In this document: one piece after another, positions 38,880 to 48,480 of the stretch
Position numbering within the stretch: the first letter of the stretch is position 1
How the letters are laid out: every line of letters begins with the position of its first letter
Made by a program: the position numbers and the translations under genes
Assembly (NCBI RefSeq): GCF_019565455.1
Contig: NZ_CP067377.1
Coordinates: forward strand, 2,238,001-2,302,000
Direction of reading: 5' to 3'
Source: Flavobacterium oreochromis
GTDB taxonomy: Bacteria; Bacteroidota; Bacteroidia; Flavobacteriales; Flavobacteriaceae
Length of the DNA: 64,000 bases
Notes under the pieces: generated by a model
What the model was told of the DNA's origin: nothing
The model's database searches: none
Seen by the model: the letters and a program-made list of their open reading frames with translations, nothing else

Positions 38880-38910
38880 AAAAAAGGTGTCTTTAAGACA
38901 CCTTTTTTTA
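38880..38910. terminator. Bidirectional terminator
   Basis: Stem AAAAAAGGTGTC/GACACCTTTTTT with loop TTTAA between the OmpA gene and the convergent lipoprotein gene; it reaches the latter's stop codon. Confidence 0.85.
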
Positions 38911-40053
38911 TTGAATTGTAAATTCAGATTTTTTAGTAGAAATAATTTTTTTATTTTCTACATCATATAGGTCTAGAGTTAATTTATGTGTTCCCGTTCT
39001 AGTTAACCCTTCCAAAACTTTTGGAACCCATTTTTCATTTAAAAAAGGAGTTTGATTCAAAGTAATTCTGACAATAAACTTTTTTGCATCAAGATTAACT
39101 TTAGTAGCTTCTGTTAAAATGTAATCAATTAAAAGTCTTTTTGCGTCTGCTATAGAATAAGAACCTCTAGGACGGCTTGAAAAGATGTCAGTTTGATTAC
39201 TAATATTTATTCTAGAAGTTTCTTCTCCATTCATAATCATACTTTTTGTTGTAATGATTGCTTCAGAGTTTTTGTATATTTCATGATAAGAACGACCAGC
39301 AGCTATTACGATAGTATGTTCTCCATCTGTTAAGTTGTATTTAAAAGGATTACTAGGAACACCTATGTATGGTGTATCATCTATAATTAAATGCAAATGC
39401 TGTCCCATTGGAGAAAAAGGAAGGTTAACAGTTGCTTGATCAGGAGTAGAAATTCCTAATTGATAATTATTAAAACTAAAAGAAAATTCTCCAGATTTAT
39501 AAGTCCATGGCTTTATACTAGGGACATTAGTTGCTTGATAAGTTGTTACATCACTTAATGATAATAATTCAAAAGGGAGTACGATTTTAGGGTCTATATT
39601 TTTCTTGAATGAATTAGATAATCTTTTAATAATTGCATCTTTTACATCTAAGTTATTAGGATATACCATAACTGATTTAACTTTTACCGTTTGTTTATCA
39701 GAAGCTAATTCAGTTTTTAAAATAATTTTTTCTAATTTTTGATTAGACCATAAGTGAGCTAAATTAGATTTTTTTACATTAATAGTTACTTCTCCATTTG
39801 TTGAAATGTAATCGCCTTCTACAGCAAAGTTGTTTGCATAAGATTTGTCAGTAGTGATCCATCGTTGTGCAGTAAACTTTCCGTCTTGTGTAAATGAAAT
39901 TCTTACTGTATCTTGCTTGTCCCATGTTCCAATAAAATCATTTTGATCTGGGAGAATTACTTCTGGAGAAGGAAGATTATTTTTTTCACAAGATAATAAG
40001 CTTAGAATACTAAAGCTACTGAATAATGCAAATTGTAATAGTTTTGATTTCAT
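38908..40053 (-). CDS. Hypothetical lipoprotein, possible two beta-domain protein
   Basis: 381 residues with a lipoprotein signal (lipobox LSLLSC, Cys22). The first part has FIGTWDKQDTVRISFTQDGKFTAQRW, resembling a lipocalin-like or META-type barrel. The middle carries MGQHLHLIIDDTPY and LTDGEHTIVIAAGRSYHE, a motif I recall from other uncharacterised Bacteroidota proteins. The C-terminal segment is mixed. No enzyme motif. Transcribed alone. Confidence 0.6.
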   Translation of the reverse strand: MKSKLLQFALFSSFSILSLLSCEKNNLPSPEVILPDQNDFIGTWDKQDTVRISFTQDGKFTAQRWITTDKSYANNFAVEGDYISTNGEVTINVKKSNLAHLWSNQKLEKIILKTELASDKQTVKVKSVMVYPNNLDVKDAIIKRLSNSFKKNIDPKIVLPFELLSLSDVTTYQATNVPSIKPWTYKSGEFSFSFNNYQLGISTPDQATVNLPFSPMGQHLHLIIDDTPYIGVPSNPFKYNLTDGEHTIVIAAGRSYHEIYKNSEAIITTKSMIMNGEETSRINISNQTDIFSSRPRGSYSIADAKRLLIDYILTEATKVNLDAKKFIVRITLNQTPFLNEKWVPKVLEGLTRTGTHKLTLDLYDVENKKIISTKKSEFTIQ

Positions 40054-40148
40054 TTTTAATTATATTTAGTTTAACATATTGAAAACAAAACTACTTATGC
40101 TTTAGAAATCATAGAATAGATAAAAAAACATATATATGGATAAAAAAA

Positions 40149-41006
40149 CTAAACTTTAATTTGAAAATCTTCAATATGATTTTGTTTTAAATCGATACGA
40201 AAATCTTTAGGGGAAACAAGAGTATGTTGTTTAAAAATACGGCTAAAGTACAAAGGATCTTCAAAACCTAATTGATAAGCAATTTCTTTGACAGTTAAAT
40301 TAGAATTAAATAATTTACTCTTAGCTAACGCAATAAGTTTTTCATTAATAGCTTTTTGAGTTGTTTTACCTGTTTTAGATTTAACAAGAAGGTTAAGTTC
40401 TCGAGTTGTAATATTTAGCTTTTGAGCATAAAAATTAGGCTGATGTTCAGATGTTATATATTTATCCATTAAAATTTTAAAACGATAAATATCCGTATCT
40501 AATAAAATATCTTTTTCAGAGGTAATAATTCTTAAGCAAAGTAATAATAAAATACTAATGTAGTTTAATATTAGAAAATAAGTTCCAATAGTGCTGTGTT
40601 TTATTTCTTCTTCAATTAAATTAAAATGATGGTTTATTTTGTTGAAATTTTCAATTGAGAGTCGCATAATACGAGTTTGTAATATGTTTTGAAATAGAAC
40701 TCCTTGACAACCATATTCTTTCGCTTGTATGTCTAAACAAAAATAATTAGGATGGAATAAAAGTAGTTTTCCGGATAAATTTGAGGAAAGTTCTAATTGC
40801 TGATAAGGATAGAAAAATAAAATACAATTAAAAGTAATTTCATATTTAACAGATTCAAACAATATAGAGGAAGGAATTTCGTTATCAAAGATGAAAATAG
40901 CATAGAAGTTTTTATTCATTATATAATTCCAAAAATCAGTACTGTTAAATTTTATAATCGAAACAAGTGTGTCTTTTTGATTATTTTTGAAATCAATTCT
41001 TAGCAT
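40149..41006 (-). CDS. AraC family transcriptional regulator
   Basis: 285 residues. The N-terminal half looks like a cupin-type sensor without recognisable ligand residues. The C-terminal AraC domain (about 185-280) has two helix-turn-helix units, NITTRELNLLVKSKTGKTTQKAI and LTVKEIAYQLGFEDPLYFSRIFKQHTLVSPKDFR, the second being the classical AraC signature. It is divergent from the ABC ATPase gene at 41159, which it might control. Confidence 0.88.
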   Translation of the reverse strand: MLRIDFKNNQKDTLVSIIKFNSTDFWNYIMNKNFYAIFIFDNEIPSSILFESVKYEITFNCILFFYPYQQLELSSNLSGKLLLFHPNYFCLDIQAKEYGCQGVLFQNILQTRIMRLSIENFNKINHHFNLIEEEIKHSTIGTYFLILNYISILLLLCLRIITSEKDILLDTDIYRFKILMDKYITSEHQPNFYAQKLNITTRELNLLVKSKTGKTTQKAINEKLIALAKSKLFNSNLTVKEIAYQLGFEDPLYFSRIFKQHTLVSPKDFRIDLKQNHIEDFQIKV

Positions 41007-41111
41007 TATTTTTTCTGAAAATTATGGTTATTATTTCAAAAAAAGAGGTTTTTAGTATCAATTTTTCTTTTTAAATAATAATTGAATCTTATTATTTATG
41101 CTTAAAAATAT

Positions 41112-41140
41112 TTGCTTCTTAGATATTCTTGTTATTTTTG
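41112..41140 (+). promoter_or_regulatory. Promoter of the ABC ATPase gene (TTG-N18-TATTTTTG)
   Basis: TTG at 41112-41114 and TATTTTTG at 41133-41140 form a good -33/-7 pair, 19 bases before the ATG. Confidence 0.65.
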
Positions 41141-41158
41141 TGACCCTAATTTGACAAA

Positions 41159-42097
41159 ATGCTTCAAGTAAAAAATATTTCATTCGGATATACTACAGAT
41201 ACCCCTATTATAAAGGCTATAGATTTTGAGGTTCAAAAAGGACAGAATATTGCATTAATTGGCGAAAGCGGTTGTGGAAAGAGTACTTTGTTGAAGTTAA
41301 TTTATGGGTTGTATGATGTAAGTGAAGGAAGTCTTTTTTGGAATGAGACAGCCATTACAGGTCCTAAACAAAACTTAGTTCCAGGAATGCCATTTATGAA
41401 ATATATGGCACAAGATTTTGGATTGATGCCATATGAAACAGTATCTGAAAGCGTAGGTAAGTTTTTGTCAAATCAATTGCTAGCTATTAAAAGATTACGT
41501 ATTCAAGAATTATTAGACATAGTGGAAATGGGTGATTTTTCAAGACGTAAAGTAAGTGAACTAAGTGGAGGGCAACAACAGCGTGTAGCTTTAGCTAGAG
41601 TTTTAGCTTTAGAGCCTGAAGTATTACTTTTAGATGAACCGTTTAGTCATATTGATAATTTTAGAAAAAATGCGTTAAGACGGAATTTATTTGCCTATTT
41701 AAAGTCTAAAGCAATTACTGTAATTGTTGCTACTCATGATAGTACAGATGCTTTAGCTTTTGCTGATGAAACTATTGTATTAAGAGGAGGTGAGTTAGTC
41801 GTAAAAGCTCCATCTAAAGAAATTTATACCAATCCTAAAAATAAATATGTGGCTTCTTTATTTGGAGAAGTTAATGAATTAGTTATTAATAGAAATGGAT
41901 TGTCAGAAACTATATTGTTATATCCACATCAATTAAGAGTCTCAGAGGGAGGACAATTAAAAGCTACAGTTAAACAATGTTACTATAAAGGCGGATATTA
42001 TTTAATTAAAGCAGCTTTTAATGGACGTCCTATTTTTTTTGAGCATCGTGATATTTTAGAACTACAATTAGATGTAACTCTAGAAGTTATTATATAA
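41159..42097 (+). CDS. ABC transporter ATP-binding protein, solitary
   Basis: 312 residues. Walker A GESGCGKST (residues 39-47), Q-loop MAQDFGLMPYETV, signature LSGGQQQRVALARVLAL, Walker B VLLLDEPFSHID and H-loop VATHDSTDAL. The C-terminal 90 residues (HQLRVSEGGQLKATVKQCYYKGG) resemble the TOBE-type regulatory domain of iron/spermidine importers (PotA/FbpC-like). There is no permease or binding protein nearby, so its partner is unknown. Its 3' end overlaps the convergent TauE/SafE gene by 8 bases. Confidence 0.85.
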   Translation: MLQVKNISFGYTTDTPIIKAIDFEVQKGQNIALIGESGCGKSTLLKLIYGLYDVSEGSLFWNETAITGPKQNLVPGMPFMKYMAQDFGLMPYETVSESVGKFLSNQLLAIKRLRIQELLDIVEMGDFSRRKVSELSGGQQQRVALARVLALEPEVLLLDEPFSHIDNFRKNALRRNLFAYLKSKAITVIVATHDSTDALAFADETIVLRGGELVVKAPSKEIYTNPKNKYVASLFGEVNELVINRNGLSETILLYPHQLRVSEGGQLKATVKQCYYKGGYYLIKAAFNGRPIFFEHRDILELQLDVTLEVII

Positions 42098-42863
42098 TCC
42101 CTATTATAAGGCTAATGCCATAAATGAATAATAAAAAGGCTACTATTTGTTGAATGAAAACAAGAGTAGTCTTTTTTAGTATTTTGTTACCAAAATACAC
42201 TCCAATAAAAGCAGATAATGTAGCAACTATAATGAGTTTAAAATCCAATATAGAGAGGTTATGCATGATTTTAGGTATATAAATACTTATTCTTGAAATG
42301 TCTATCAAACAAGCTATTGTTACACCTGTTGCAATAAATGATTCTTTACTTAATCCGGCTCGGATTAAAAAAGCACTTCGTAAAGCTCCTTGATGTCCTG
42401 AAATTCCTCCAAAAAAACCGCTTAAAATTCCTCCAATACTTAAGTATTTTTTATGAAATTTTAAATCCTTTAATTTCGGGATAAGATCAAATAAAGCAAA
42501 GAAAATCAGAAGAAATCCGATCAGTATTTTTAAAGGAGTTATTTTAAATATTTTGCTTCCTAGTATATATTCACATAAACTATTTTGATCTGTTAAAAAA
42601 TTAAGGAGATAAGCTCCAATAAAAGCAAATACGATTGCAGGGAGTCCAAATTTTATAACTATATTTTTATTAGTATTATTGCCTAATAAGAAGAATTTGA
42701 AAATATTATTAAAAAAATGTACAATAGCTGTTAAAGTAATTGCAATTTCAATAGGGAAAAATATTCCAAAAATAGGAAGTAAAATGGTCCCTAATCCAAA
42801 GCCAGAAAAGAGTGTTAAGCCAGCCCCCATAAAAGCGATAGTACAAATTATAATATATTCCAT
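42090..42863 (-). CDS. Sulfite exporter TauE/SafE family membrane protein
   Basis: 257 residues from ATG 42863 (MEYIIICTIAF). The longer frame to 42908 lacks a good start context. Eight hydrophobic segments with the duplicated Gly-rich TauE motifs FMGAGLTLFSGFGLGTILLP and GILSGFFGGISGHQGALRSAFL. The family exports sulfite, sulfoacetate or related organosulfonates. The actual anion is not determinable. Confidence 0.8.
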   Translation of the reverse strand: MEYIIICTIAFMGAGLTLFSGFGLGTILLPIFGIFFPIEIAITLTAIVHFFNNIFKFFLLGNNTNKNIVIKFGLPAIVFAFIGAYLLNFLTDQNSLCEYILGSKIFKITPLKILIGFLLIFFALFDLIPKLKDLKFHKKYLSIGGILSGFFGGISGHQGALRSAFLIRAGLSKESFIATGVTIACLIDISRISIYIPKIMHNLSILDFKLIIVATLSAFIGVYFGNKILKKTTLVFIQQIVAFLLFIYGISLIIGII

Positions 42864-43036
42864 GATTTTTGAAAATGTTAAAGTAATAAATACAAAATGC
42901 AAAAGCAATTTAGTATAAATATCAAATAAAATTAGTTTTTAAGAAGAAGTTATGAATTAAAATTTAGGAGTTAGAATCTCTCATATTGATTTAATTTTTT
43001 TTTAAATTGTTGATTTGTAAAAAAGAGCTCTAAATT

Positions 43037-43066
43037 TTGTTAATACTGTAAGTTAAGTTAACTTTG
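43037..43066 (+). promoter_or_regulatory. Promoter of fabH (TTG-N19-TAACTTTG)
   Basis: TTG 43037-43039 and TAACTTTG 43059-43066 match the Bacteroidota pair, 30 bases before the ATG. Confidence 0.65.
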
Positions 43067-43095
43067 TTGGCTGGTTTTTAACTAAAATTTTAAGT

Positions 43096-44103
43096 ATGTA
43101 TCATTCTAGAATTTCAGGATTAGGTTACTATGTTCCAGAAAATATTGTAACTAATGACGATTTATCTAAAATTATGGATACCAATGATGAGTGGATCCAA
43201 GAAAGAACAGGAATCAAAAGAAGACGCCATGTAAATAATCCTGAAGAGACAACAACCTCAATGGGGGTAAAAGCAGCTGAGATAGCAATAGAAAGAGCAG
43301 GTATTAGTAAAGATGATATTGATTTTTTAATTTTTGCTACTTTAAGTCCTGATTATTATTTTCCAGGCCCAGGGGTATTAGTACAACGTGATCTAGGTCT
43401 AAAAACCATTGGTGCACTAGATGTTCGTAATCAGTGTTCTGGTTTTGTGTACGCGATTTCTATAGCAGATCAATATATCAAAACAGGGATGTATAAAAAT
43501 GTGTTAGTTATTGGTTCAGAAGTTCATTCTAGAGGATTAGACATGACTACACGTGGACGTGGAGTATCTGTAATTTTTGGAGATGGCGCAGGGGCAGCAA
43601 TCCTAACACGTGAAGAAGATTTATCAAAAGGTATTTTATCTACTCATTTACATTCTGAGGGACAGTATGCAGAAGAATTAGCTCTTATCGCACCTGGTAT
43701 GGGTAAACGTTGGGTAACAGATATAATTGCGGATAATAATCCAAATGATGAAAGTTATTTCCCTTATATGAATGGACAATTTGTATTTAAAAATGCAGTA
43801 GTTCGTTTTAGTGAGGTAATTATGGAAGGATTAAAGACTAATAATTTAGAAATATCAGATATAGATATGCTTATTCCTCACCAAGCTAATTTACGTATTT
43901 CTCAGTTTATCCAGCAAAAATTCCAATTGAGGGATGATCAAGTCTATAATAATATTATGGAATATGGGAACACTACAGCAGCATCTATTCCTATTGCTCT
44001 AACTGAAGCTTGGGAACAAGGTAGGATAAAAGAAGGAGATACAGTAGTATTAGCAGCTTTTGGTTCAGGTTTTACTTGGGGAAGTGTTATTATAAAATGG
44101 TAA
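43096..44103 (+). CDS. fabH: Beta-ketoacyl-ACP synthase III (FabH)
   Basis: 335 residues, intact. Catalytic Cys114 in RNQCSGF, His in LIPHQANLRI and Asn in MEYGNTTAASIP form the thiolase-fold triad. ERTGIKRRR at the N-terminus and GDGAGAAIL also match. It condenses acetyl-CoA or branched acyl-CoA with malonyl-ACP to begin fatty-acid synthesis. It stands alone, not beside rpmF or accB, so it could be a second copy with a different primer preference. Confidence 0.9.
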   Translation: MYHSRISGLGYYVPENIVTNDDLSKIMDTNDEWIQERTGIKRRRHVNNPEETTTSMGVKAAEIAIERAGISKDDIDFLIFATLSPDYYFPGPGVLVQRDLGLKTIGALDVRNQCSGFVYAISIADQYIKTGMYKNVLVIGSEVHSRGLDMTTRGRGVSVIFGDGAGAAILTREEDLSKGILSTHLHSEGQYAEELALIAPGMGKRWVTDIIADNNPNDESYFPYMNGQFVFKNAVVRFSEVIMEGLKTNNLEISDIDMLIPHQANLRISQFIQQKFQLRDDQVYNNIMEYGNTTAASIPIALTEAWEQGRIKEGDTVVLAAFGSGFTWGSVIIKW

Positions 44104-44169
44104 TCTTTAAATATAATGAGACTGGTTCTAAATAATCAATACAGATTATTAAACAGAAATAGATAAATT

Positions 44170-44206
44170 AAACAGCATCAAAAACGTTTTTGATGCTGTT
44201 TTTATT
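44170..44206 (+). terminator. Rho-independent terminator after fabH
   Basis: A near-perfect palindrome AAACAGCATCAAAAACGTTTTTGATGCTGTTT (written as two 16-base arms) ending in T-rich DNA, 66 bases after the stop. Confidence 0.85.
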
Positions 44207-44261
44207 TTTATAAGTTTTCATTTTAAGTTCAAATTGCTAATATATTTGATGTAAGTATATG

Positions 44262-44298
44262 ATTATATTATATTATATTATATTATATTATATTATAT
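44262..44298. repeat. ATTAT pentanucleotide microsatellite
   Basis: Seven perfect tandem copies of ATTAT plus two bases, directly before the transposase remnant. Confidence 0.95.
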
Positions 44299-44299
44299 G

Positions 44300-45430
44300 G
44301 TCTTTTTTCATAATAAAAGAATACTCTTTCTTTTATTATTTGTTTGATAATATTGTATTTATCGATGCTAGATTTTTATTTCACAATATTATTTATTCTT
44401 TCTCCCGTGGTATTTTCATATGGGGCTGAATTTTGATGTCATATTGGGTTGAATATGATTTTTATTCAACAGCTTTTAATACTCATTAGCGTAATATTGC
44501 AATGCTCTATCCGAATGATGTATTAAAGGTATTTCTTTATTATTTCTTTGTATTATAGCTAATCTTAATCCCACCAAACTACTTTGAGTGTTTAGATTGT
44601 CAGATACGTTATAGTCAACTATTTTCTAAGAATAGGCATCTATTATTAAACTTAAATAACATGAGTTTTCTCTTTGTTTAATATAAGTGATGTCTGCCCC
44701 CAAAAAACTTGTTCTGATCTGTTTATTTGTAAATCTAACAACTGATTTTTACATTTTCTAAAACGATGATGTGAGTTTGTAGTTATATTGTAAGAATGTT
44801 TTGGAAGGATTAATAAATGATTAGTTCTTAGGATGTCAATAAATTTATCTCGACTTATTTTTAGTTGTTGTACATCTTCATTCAATAAATAATAGCGTTT
44901 TTTAGAGTCAATTCTTGGTATTTGAGTTCTAAATTCTATTACCATTTGTCCTACTAATTGAGTTTTATTACGGCATTTAATTTTTGGGTAGTAAACCTGT
45001 CTCTCAATCCCGAAAAGTACAGGCAAAGATTACTGTTTGTTTTTCTTGTTCTTTAAAGTGTTCGATTGTTCGGGAGATGAGTTTTTTGCATATCAATTTG
45101 ATATTCTTTTCAACTATATTCATCATCATATCAAAAATGAAAGCTTTTTCTTCTACAAAAGCTTTCTACTTTTCTAATAATTTAACTTTAGCCTCAAGTT
45201 CTATTATTTTTACTCTGGTGATTTTCGCATATTGGATGGTGTTTGATTTTTCTAATCAAGATTACTAAATTTTCTTAACGAACCTCAGACTGTAGGATTA
45301 CTTTAAATGTCGTACTATTTACGTGATTGAGTAATAGTAATTTAAATTTTACTTTTTTCTATTTCTTGAACAACTTGTAATTTAAAAGACGTTGTGTAGT
45401 CCTTTTGGGTTCGCTTTACATAACCCTATT
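44300..45430 (-). mobile_element. IS3-type insertion sequence remnant
   Basis: On the minus strand the former orfA is visible near 45280-45420 (KRTQKDYTTSFKLQVVQEIEKSK, then SLRKFSNLD) and near 45100-45220 (IIELEAKVKLLEK, AFIFDMMMNIVEKNIKL). The orfB start follows at 45026 (MPVLFGIERQVYYPKIKCR, RDKFIDILRTNHLLILPK, TNSHHRFRK). Scattered DDE-domain pieces remain (HHSDRALQYYANEY near 44520, NHIQPNMTSKFSP near 44440). Stops and frame changes of several kinds break it throughout, so it is dead. Exact ends and terminal repeats were not identified. Confidence 0.8.
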
Positions 45431-45495
45431 CTTGAGTGTTTTTCATCAGGATTACATTTTGTATCGTTATTTTAGTACAAAATAATGTAAATAAT

Positions 45496-45545
45496 AAAAA
45501 AGCTGTCTAAACTTAGACTGCAGTCTAAGTTTAGACAGCTTTTTT
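45496..45545. repeat. 50-bp perfect palindrome, probable bidirectional terminator
   Basis: Two uninterrupted 25-base arms meet at CTGCAG: AAAAAAGCTGTCTAAACTTA continuing to GACTG, and its exact complement. A6/T6 ends make it work as a terminator for the minus-strand gene at 45549, whose stop it adjoins. The GCTGTC ends resemble those of the 15661 element. Confidence 0.9.
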
Positions 45546-45548
45546 ATT

Positions 45549-46515
45549 CTAAAGAGAAAATTTTTGTACCCAGTTACTTAATTTATAATCCTTCATGATT
45601 GATTCATCAATTGTAGTCTGCTTATGAAGAAAATTTTCAATATTATTTAGCTGATCTATATTATTTAAATAAAAAATAGAATTCATTTTAATTAGATCAT
45701 ACTTTTGGATAGAAGGATTATTTGTAATTATTTTTTTCCAAGCCCCAATCCTTCAAAAATTCTAAAACTTAAACCACTTTGATTTTTTCGAATAATATCT
45801 ACTATAATAGTACTCTTTTTGTATAGATTTAACGTTTCAGATTGACTAAAACGTCTTTTTTTAAAGGTAATATTGGAGTACTGTCCCATATATTTTTTCT
45901 TAAGATTAAAAATCCAAGACTTTTTACCAATACTGTAAAATGTGAAATTAAGTTTTTTCTTTTTAAAAATTTCTCCTATTTCATTTAATAGATCAATTCG
46001 TTCATCAATTGAGCCTATATAAATGAAGTCTTGTTTTTTTTTTGCTTATGATCATTTTTAATGGAGTAGATGTAATTTGATGTTTTTATAAAATTATGAT
46101 CCTTACAGTTTTTACTATCGAAAGAGTATATCGTGTCAAAAAAACTAAGAGATAAATGATCAATAGGATTTCTTTCTATACTATCATATAAGTATGCTAA
46201 ATATTTTTTAGTAAATTTTTTTATTTCTAAATGATATTCTGGAGTTATGAGTTCTGGATTTATAACTAAAATTTGATCTTGTTTGCCTAATTGTTTTAAT
46301 CTTGAAAGAATATAATCTTGGCGTTTTTTAATTTTTGGATTTTTGTTTAAGAAAATTTTACAGCAAGTATTATTGAATTGTTCAATATTATTTTTGTATT
46401 TGAAATTTCCAATTTTTATATGATGACTTTCATGACCTTGCTTTTGTAGTTCTTTGACAATATGATGATCATAATTCCAATGATCGAAACTAATAACGCA
46501 AATTTTTTGGCTCAT
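45549..46515 (-). CDS. Probable glycosyltransferase of surface-glycan cluster (two frameshifts)
   Basis: From ATG 46515 (MSQKICVISFDHWNYD) the joined product is about 320 residues. The N-terminal half is alpha/beta (ICVISFDHWNYDHHIVKELQKQG, ILVINPELITPEY). The C-terminal half contains YIGSIDERIDLLNEI, and the sequence GLSFRIFEGLGLEKKIITNNP, typical of the nucleotide-sugar-binding domain of GT-B enzymes. Missing A bases in A10 (about 46035) and A7 (about 45736) runs split it. It has its own TATCTTTG promoter and is divergent from the rest of the cluster. Donor and acceptor are unknown. Confidence 0.65.
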
Positions 46516-46533
46516 TTTATTATAATAAATCAT

Positions 46534-46562
46534 GCAAAGATATTTATTTTAAGTTATTTTTG
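46534..46562. promoter_or_regulatory. Back-to-back -7 boxes of the divergent glycan genes
   Basis: CAAAGATA at 46534-46541 is TATCTTTG on the minus strand, 19 bases before that gene's ATG. TATTTTTG at 46555-46562 serves the plus strand, 22 bases before its ATG. The two promoters face away with only 13 bases between boxes, so their -33 regions overlap each other's transcribed DNA. Confidence 0.55.
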
Positions 46563-46583
46563 TCCTTAATTAAAATTTGTTTC

Positions 46584-47311
46584 ATGGAGAGAAAGATTCA
46601 AGACCTGTTAATGCAGTTAAAAGAAAGAGGGGCCGATTTTACTATAGGTACAAGGAATCAAATAAAAATTATTCCTTATGAAGGAAAAGTCTTGAATGTT
46701 AAAATATTTAAAATTCCCTCATTGTTTAATGGAATTATATACAAGTTTTTTCGAAAATCAAAAGCAAGAAGATCTTATGAATATGGTAATCTTTTAATTC
46801 AGAAAGGAATAGGAACTCCTCTTCCAGTAGCTTATTTTGAAAACTTTTCATGGCTTACCTTAAAAGATAGTTATTATGTTTGCGAACATATTCAATATGA
46901 TTTTCTATTTAGAGATTTATTAGAATTCTCATTAGACGAATCAGATCACATTAAAATATTAAAAGAGTTTACAAGATTTACCTTTTTAATTCACAACGAA
47001 GGAATTGAGTTTTTAGATCATTCACCAGGAAATACATTAATCAAAAAAATAATAATGGAGGATATGATTTTTATCTTGTAGATTTAAATAGAATGAGATT
47101 TCATAAGGATATGACTTTTGATCAGAGAATAAAAAATTTAGAAAGAATTACTACTAGAAAAGATCAAATAGAAATAATAAGTGAAGAATACGCAGTTCTT
47201 TATAATAAAAAGAAAGAAGATGTTTTTGATAAATTATACTATTATACATCTGCATTTCAAAAAAAAGTGATTAAAAAGAAAAGATTAAAAGAAAAATGGT
47301 TGAAAAGATAA
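46584..47311 (+). CDS. Lipopolysaccharide kinase (Kdo/InaA-like) family protein (one frameshift)
   Basis: About 242 residues after joining. A kinase-like fold with KVLNVKIFKIPS (possible ATP-site Lys), a hinge near YYVCEHI, a catalytic loop LDHSPGNTLIK and a metal site YLVDLNRMRF (DxN). An A7 run near 47046 lacks one A; restoring it reads KKNNNGGYDFYLVDLN. Family members phosphorylate Kdo or heptose of the lipid A core, or related sugars. Here it is the first gene of a plus-strand glycan operon and overlaps the next gene by 16 bases. Confidence 0.75.
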
Positions 47312-48480
47312 AAAGTATTTTTACTACAAGTTTTTTTAAAGATCCAAAATATATAGCAGTTATCTGGATAATTATTTCAGCTATTTCAGCTATAAAACAA
47401 TTTGCAAGAGGAAGTTATAATAATTATTTAATTTTTAAAAATGTCTTTTGGCATACATTAGAAAAACAATCTTTGTACGCAGAGTATCCTAATTTGTATT
47501 TTGATCATAATTATTATGGTCCTGTATTTAGTTTGTTTATAGCCCCATTTGCTGTATTGCCAGACGCTATAGGAATTGTGTTATGGAACTCTTTTAATGC
47601 TTTTTTGCTTGTATGGGCCATCTTTAAATTACCCTTAAATACCCAAAAAATAAGTTTGATATTATGGATTTGTTTAAATGAATTTATAACATCTAATTTA
47701 GGATTACAATTTAATCCTACCATGACAGCATTGATTCTTCTTACGTATGTTTTTATTATTGAAGAGAAAGAAGTGTGGGCCGCTTTTTGCATCGTTTTAG
47801 GTCTTTTTGTTAAATTATATGGAGTCGTAGGATTAGCTTTTTTCTTTTTTATAAAAAATAAGCCCAAGTTTATAGCAGCACTTATCTCATGGAGTATAAT
47901 TCTCTTTGTATTGCCTATGCTTATTTCTTCTCCTGTTTTTGTTTGTGATTCATATGTTGAATGGTTTGGACGATTAGTTGTGAAAAATAGTGAAAATGCC
48001 TCTTTAGCATCCAGACAAGATATATCCGTAATGGGAATGTTTAGACGTATTTCAGGACATGCTGAGTGGTCTAATTTACCCTTTTTAAGTGTAGGTCTTA
48101 TACTTTTTGGATTGCCTTATCTAAGATGGTCAATGTTTAAAAATACAAAATTTCAATTACTGTTATTAGCTTCTGTTTTAATTTTTACAGTTATTTTTAG
48201 TTCAGGATCAGAATCTCCAACTTATATTATTGCATTTATAGGAGTTGCGATTTGGTTTGTCTTAAAGGAATCTATTATTACGAATGCAGATTGGGGACTC
48301 TTTATTTTCGCTATATTACTGACAAGTTTTTCTCCTACTGATTTATTTCCAAAATTTATTAGAGAAACTTATATTAATCCTTATGCTCTAAAGGCTTTAC
48401 CTTGTGTATTAATTTGGTTGAAAATTGTTTATGAAATATTGAGTTTAAGAAATAAAAATCAAGAGGAAGTAATTCAATGA
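47296..48480 (+). CDS. Glycosyltransferase family 87-like (DUF2029) membrane protein
   Basis: 394 residues with about ten membrane helices. The first large loop has NVFWHTLEKQSLYAEYPNLYFDHNYYGPVFSLF, where LYAEYP/DHNYYGP matches the GT87/DUF2029 mannosyltransferase-like pattern. These GT-C enzymes use polyprenyl-phosphate sugars on the periplasmic face. It overlaps the next gene by 4 bases (ATGA). Confidence 0.8.
   Translation: MVEKIKSIFTTSFFKDPKYIAVIWIIISAISAIKQFARGSYNNYLIFKNVFWHTLEKQSLYAEYPNLYFDHNYYGPVFSLFIAPFAVLPDAIGIVLWNSFNAFLLVWAIFKLPLNTQKISLILWICLNEFITSNLGLQFNPTMTALILLTYVFIIEEKEVWAAFCIVLGLFVKLYGVVGLAFFFFIKNKPKFIAALISWSIILFVLPMLISSPVFVCDSYVEWFGRLVVKNSENASLASRQDISVMGMFRRISGHAEWSNLPFLSVGLILFGLPYLRWSMFKNTKFQLLLLASVLIFTVIFSSGSESPTYIIAFIGVAIWFVLKESIITNADWGLFIFAILLTSFSPTDLFPKFIRETYINPYALKALPCVLIWLKIVYEILSLRNKNQEEVIQ

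Noticed and set aside
44262..44298. Microsatellite as an expression switch for fabH
   Set aside because: It lies downstream of the fabH terminator, not in a promoter.
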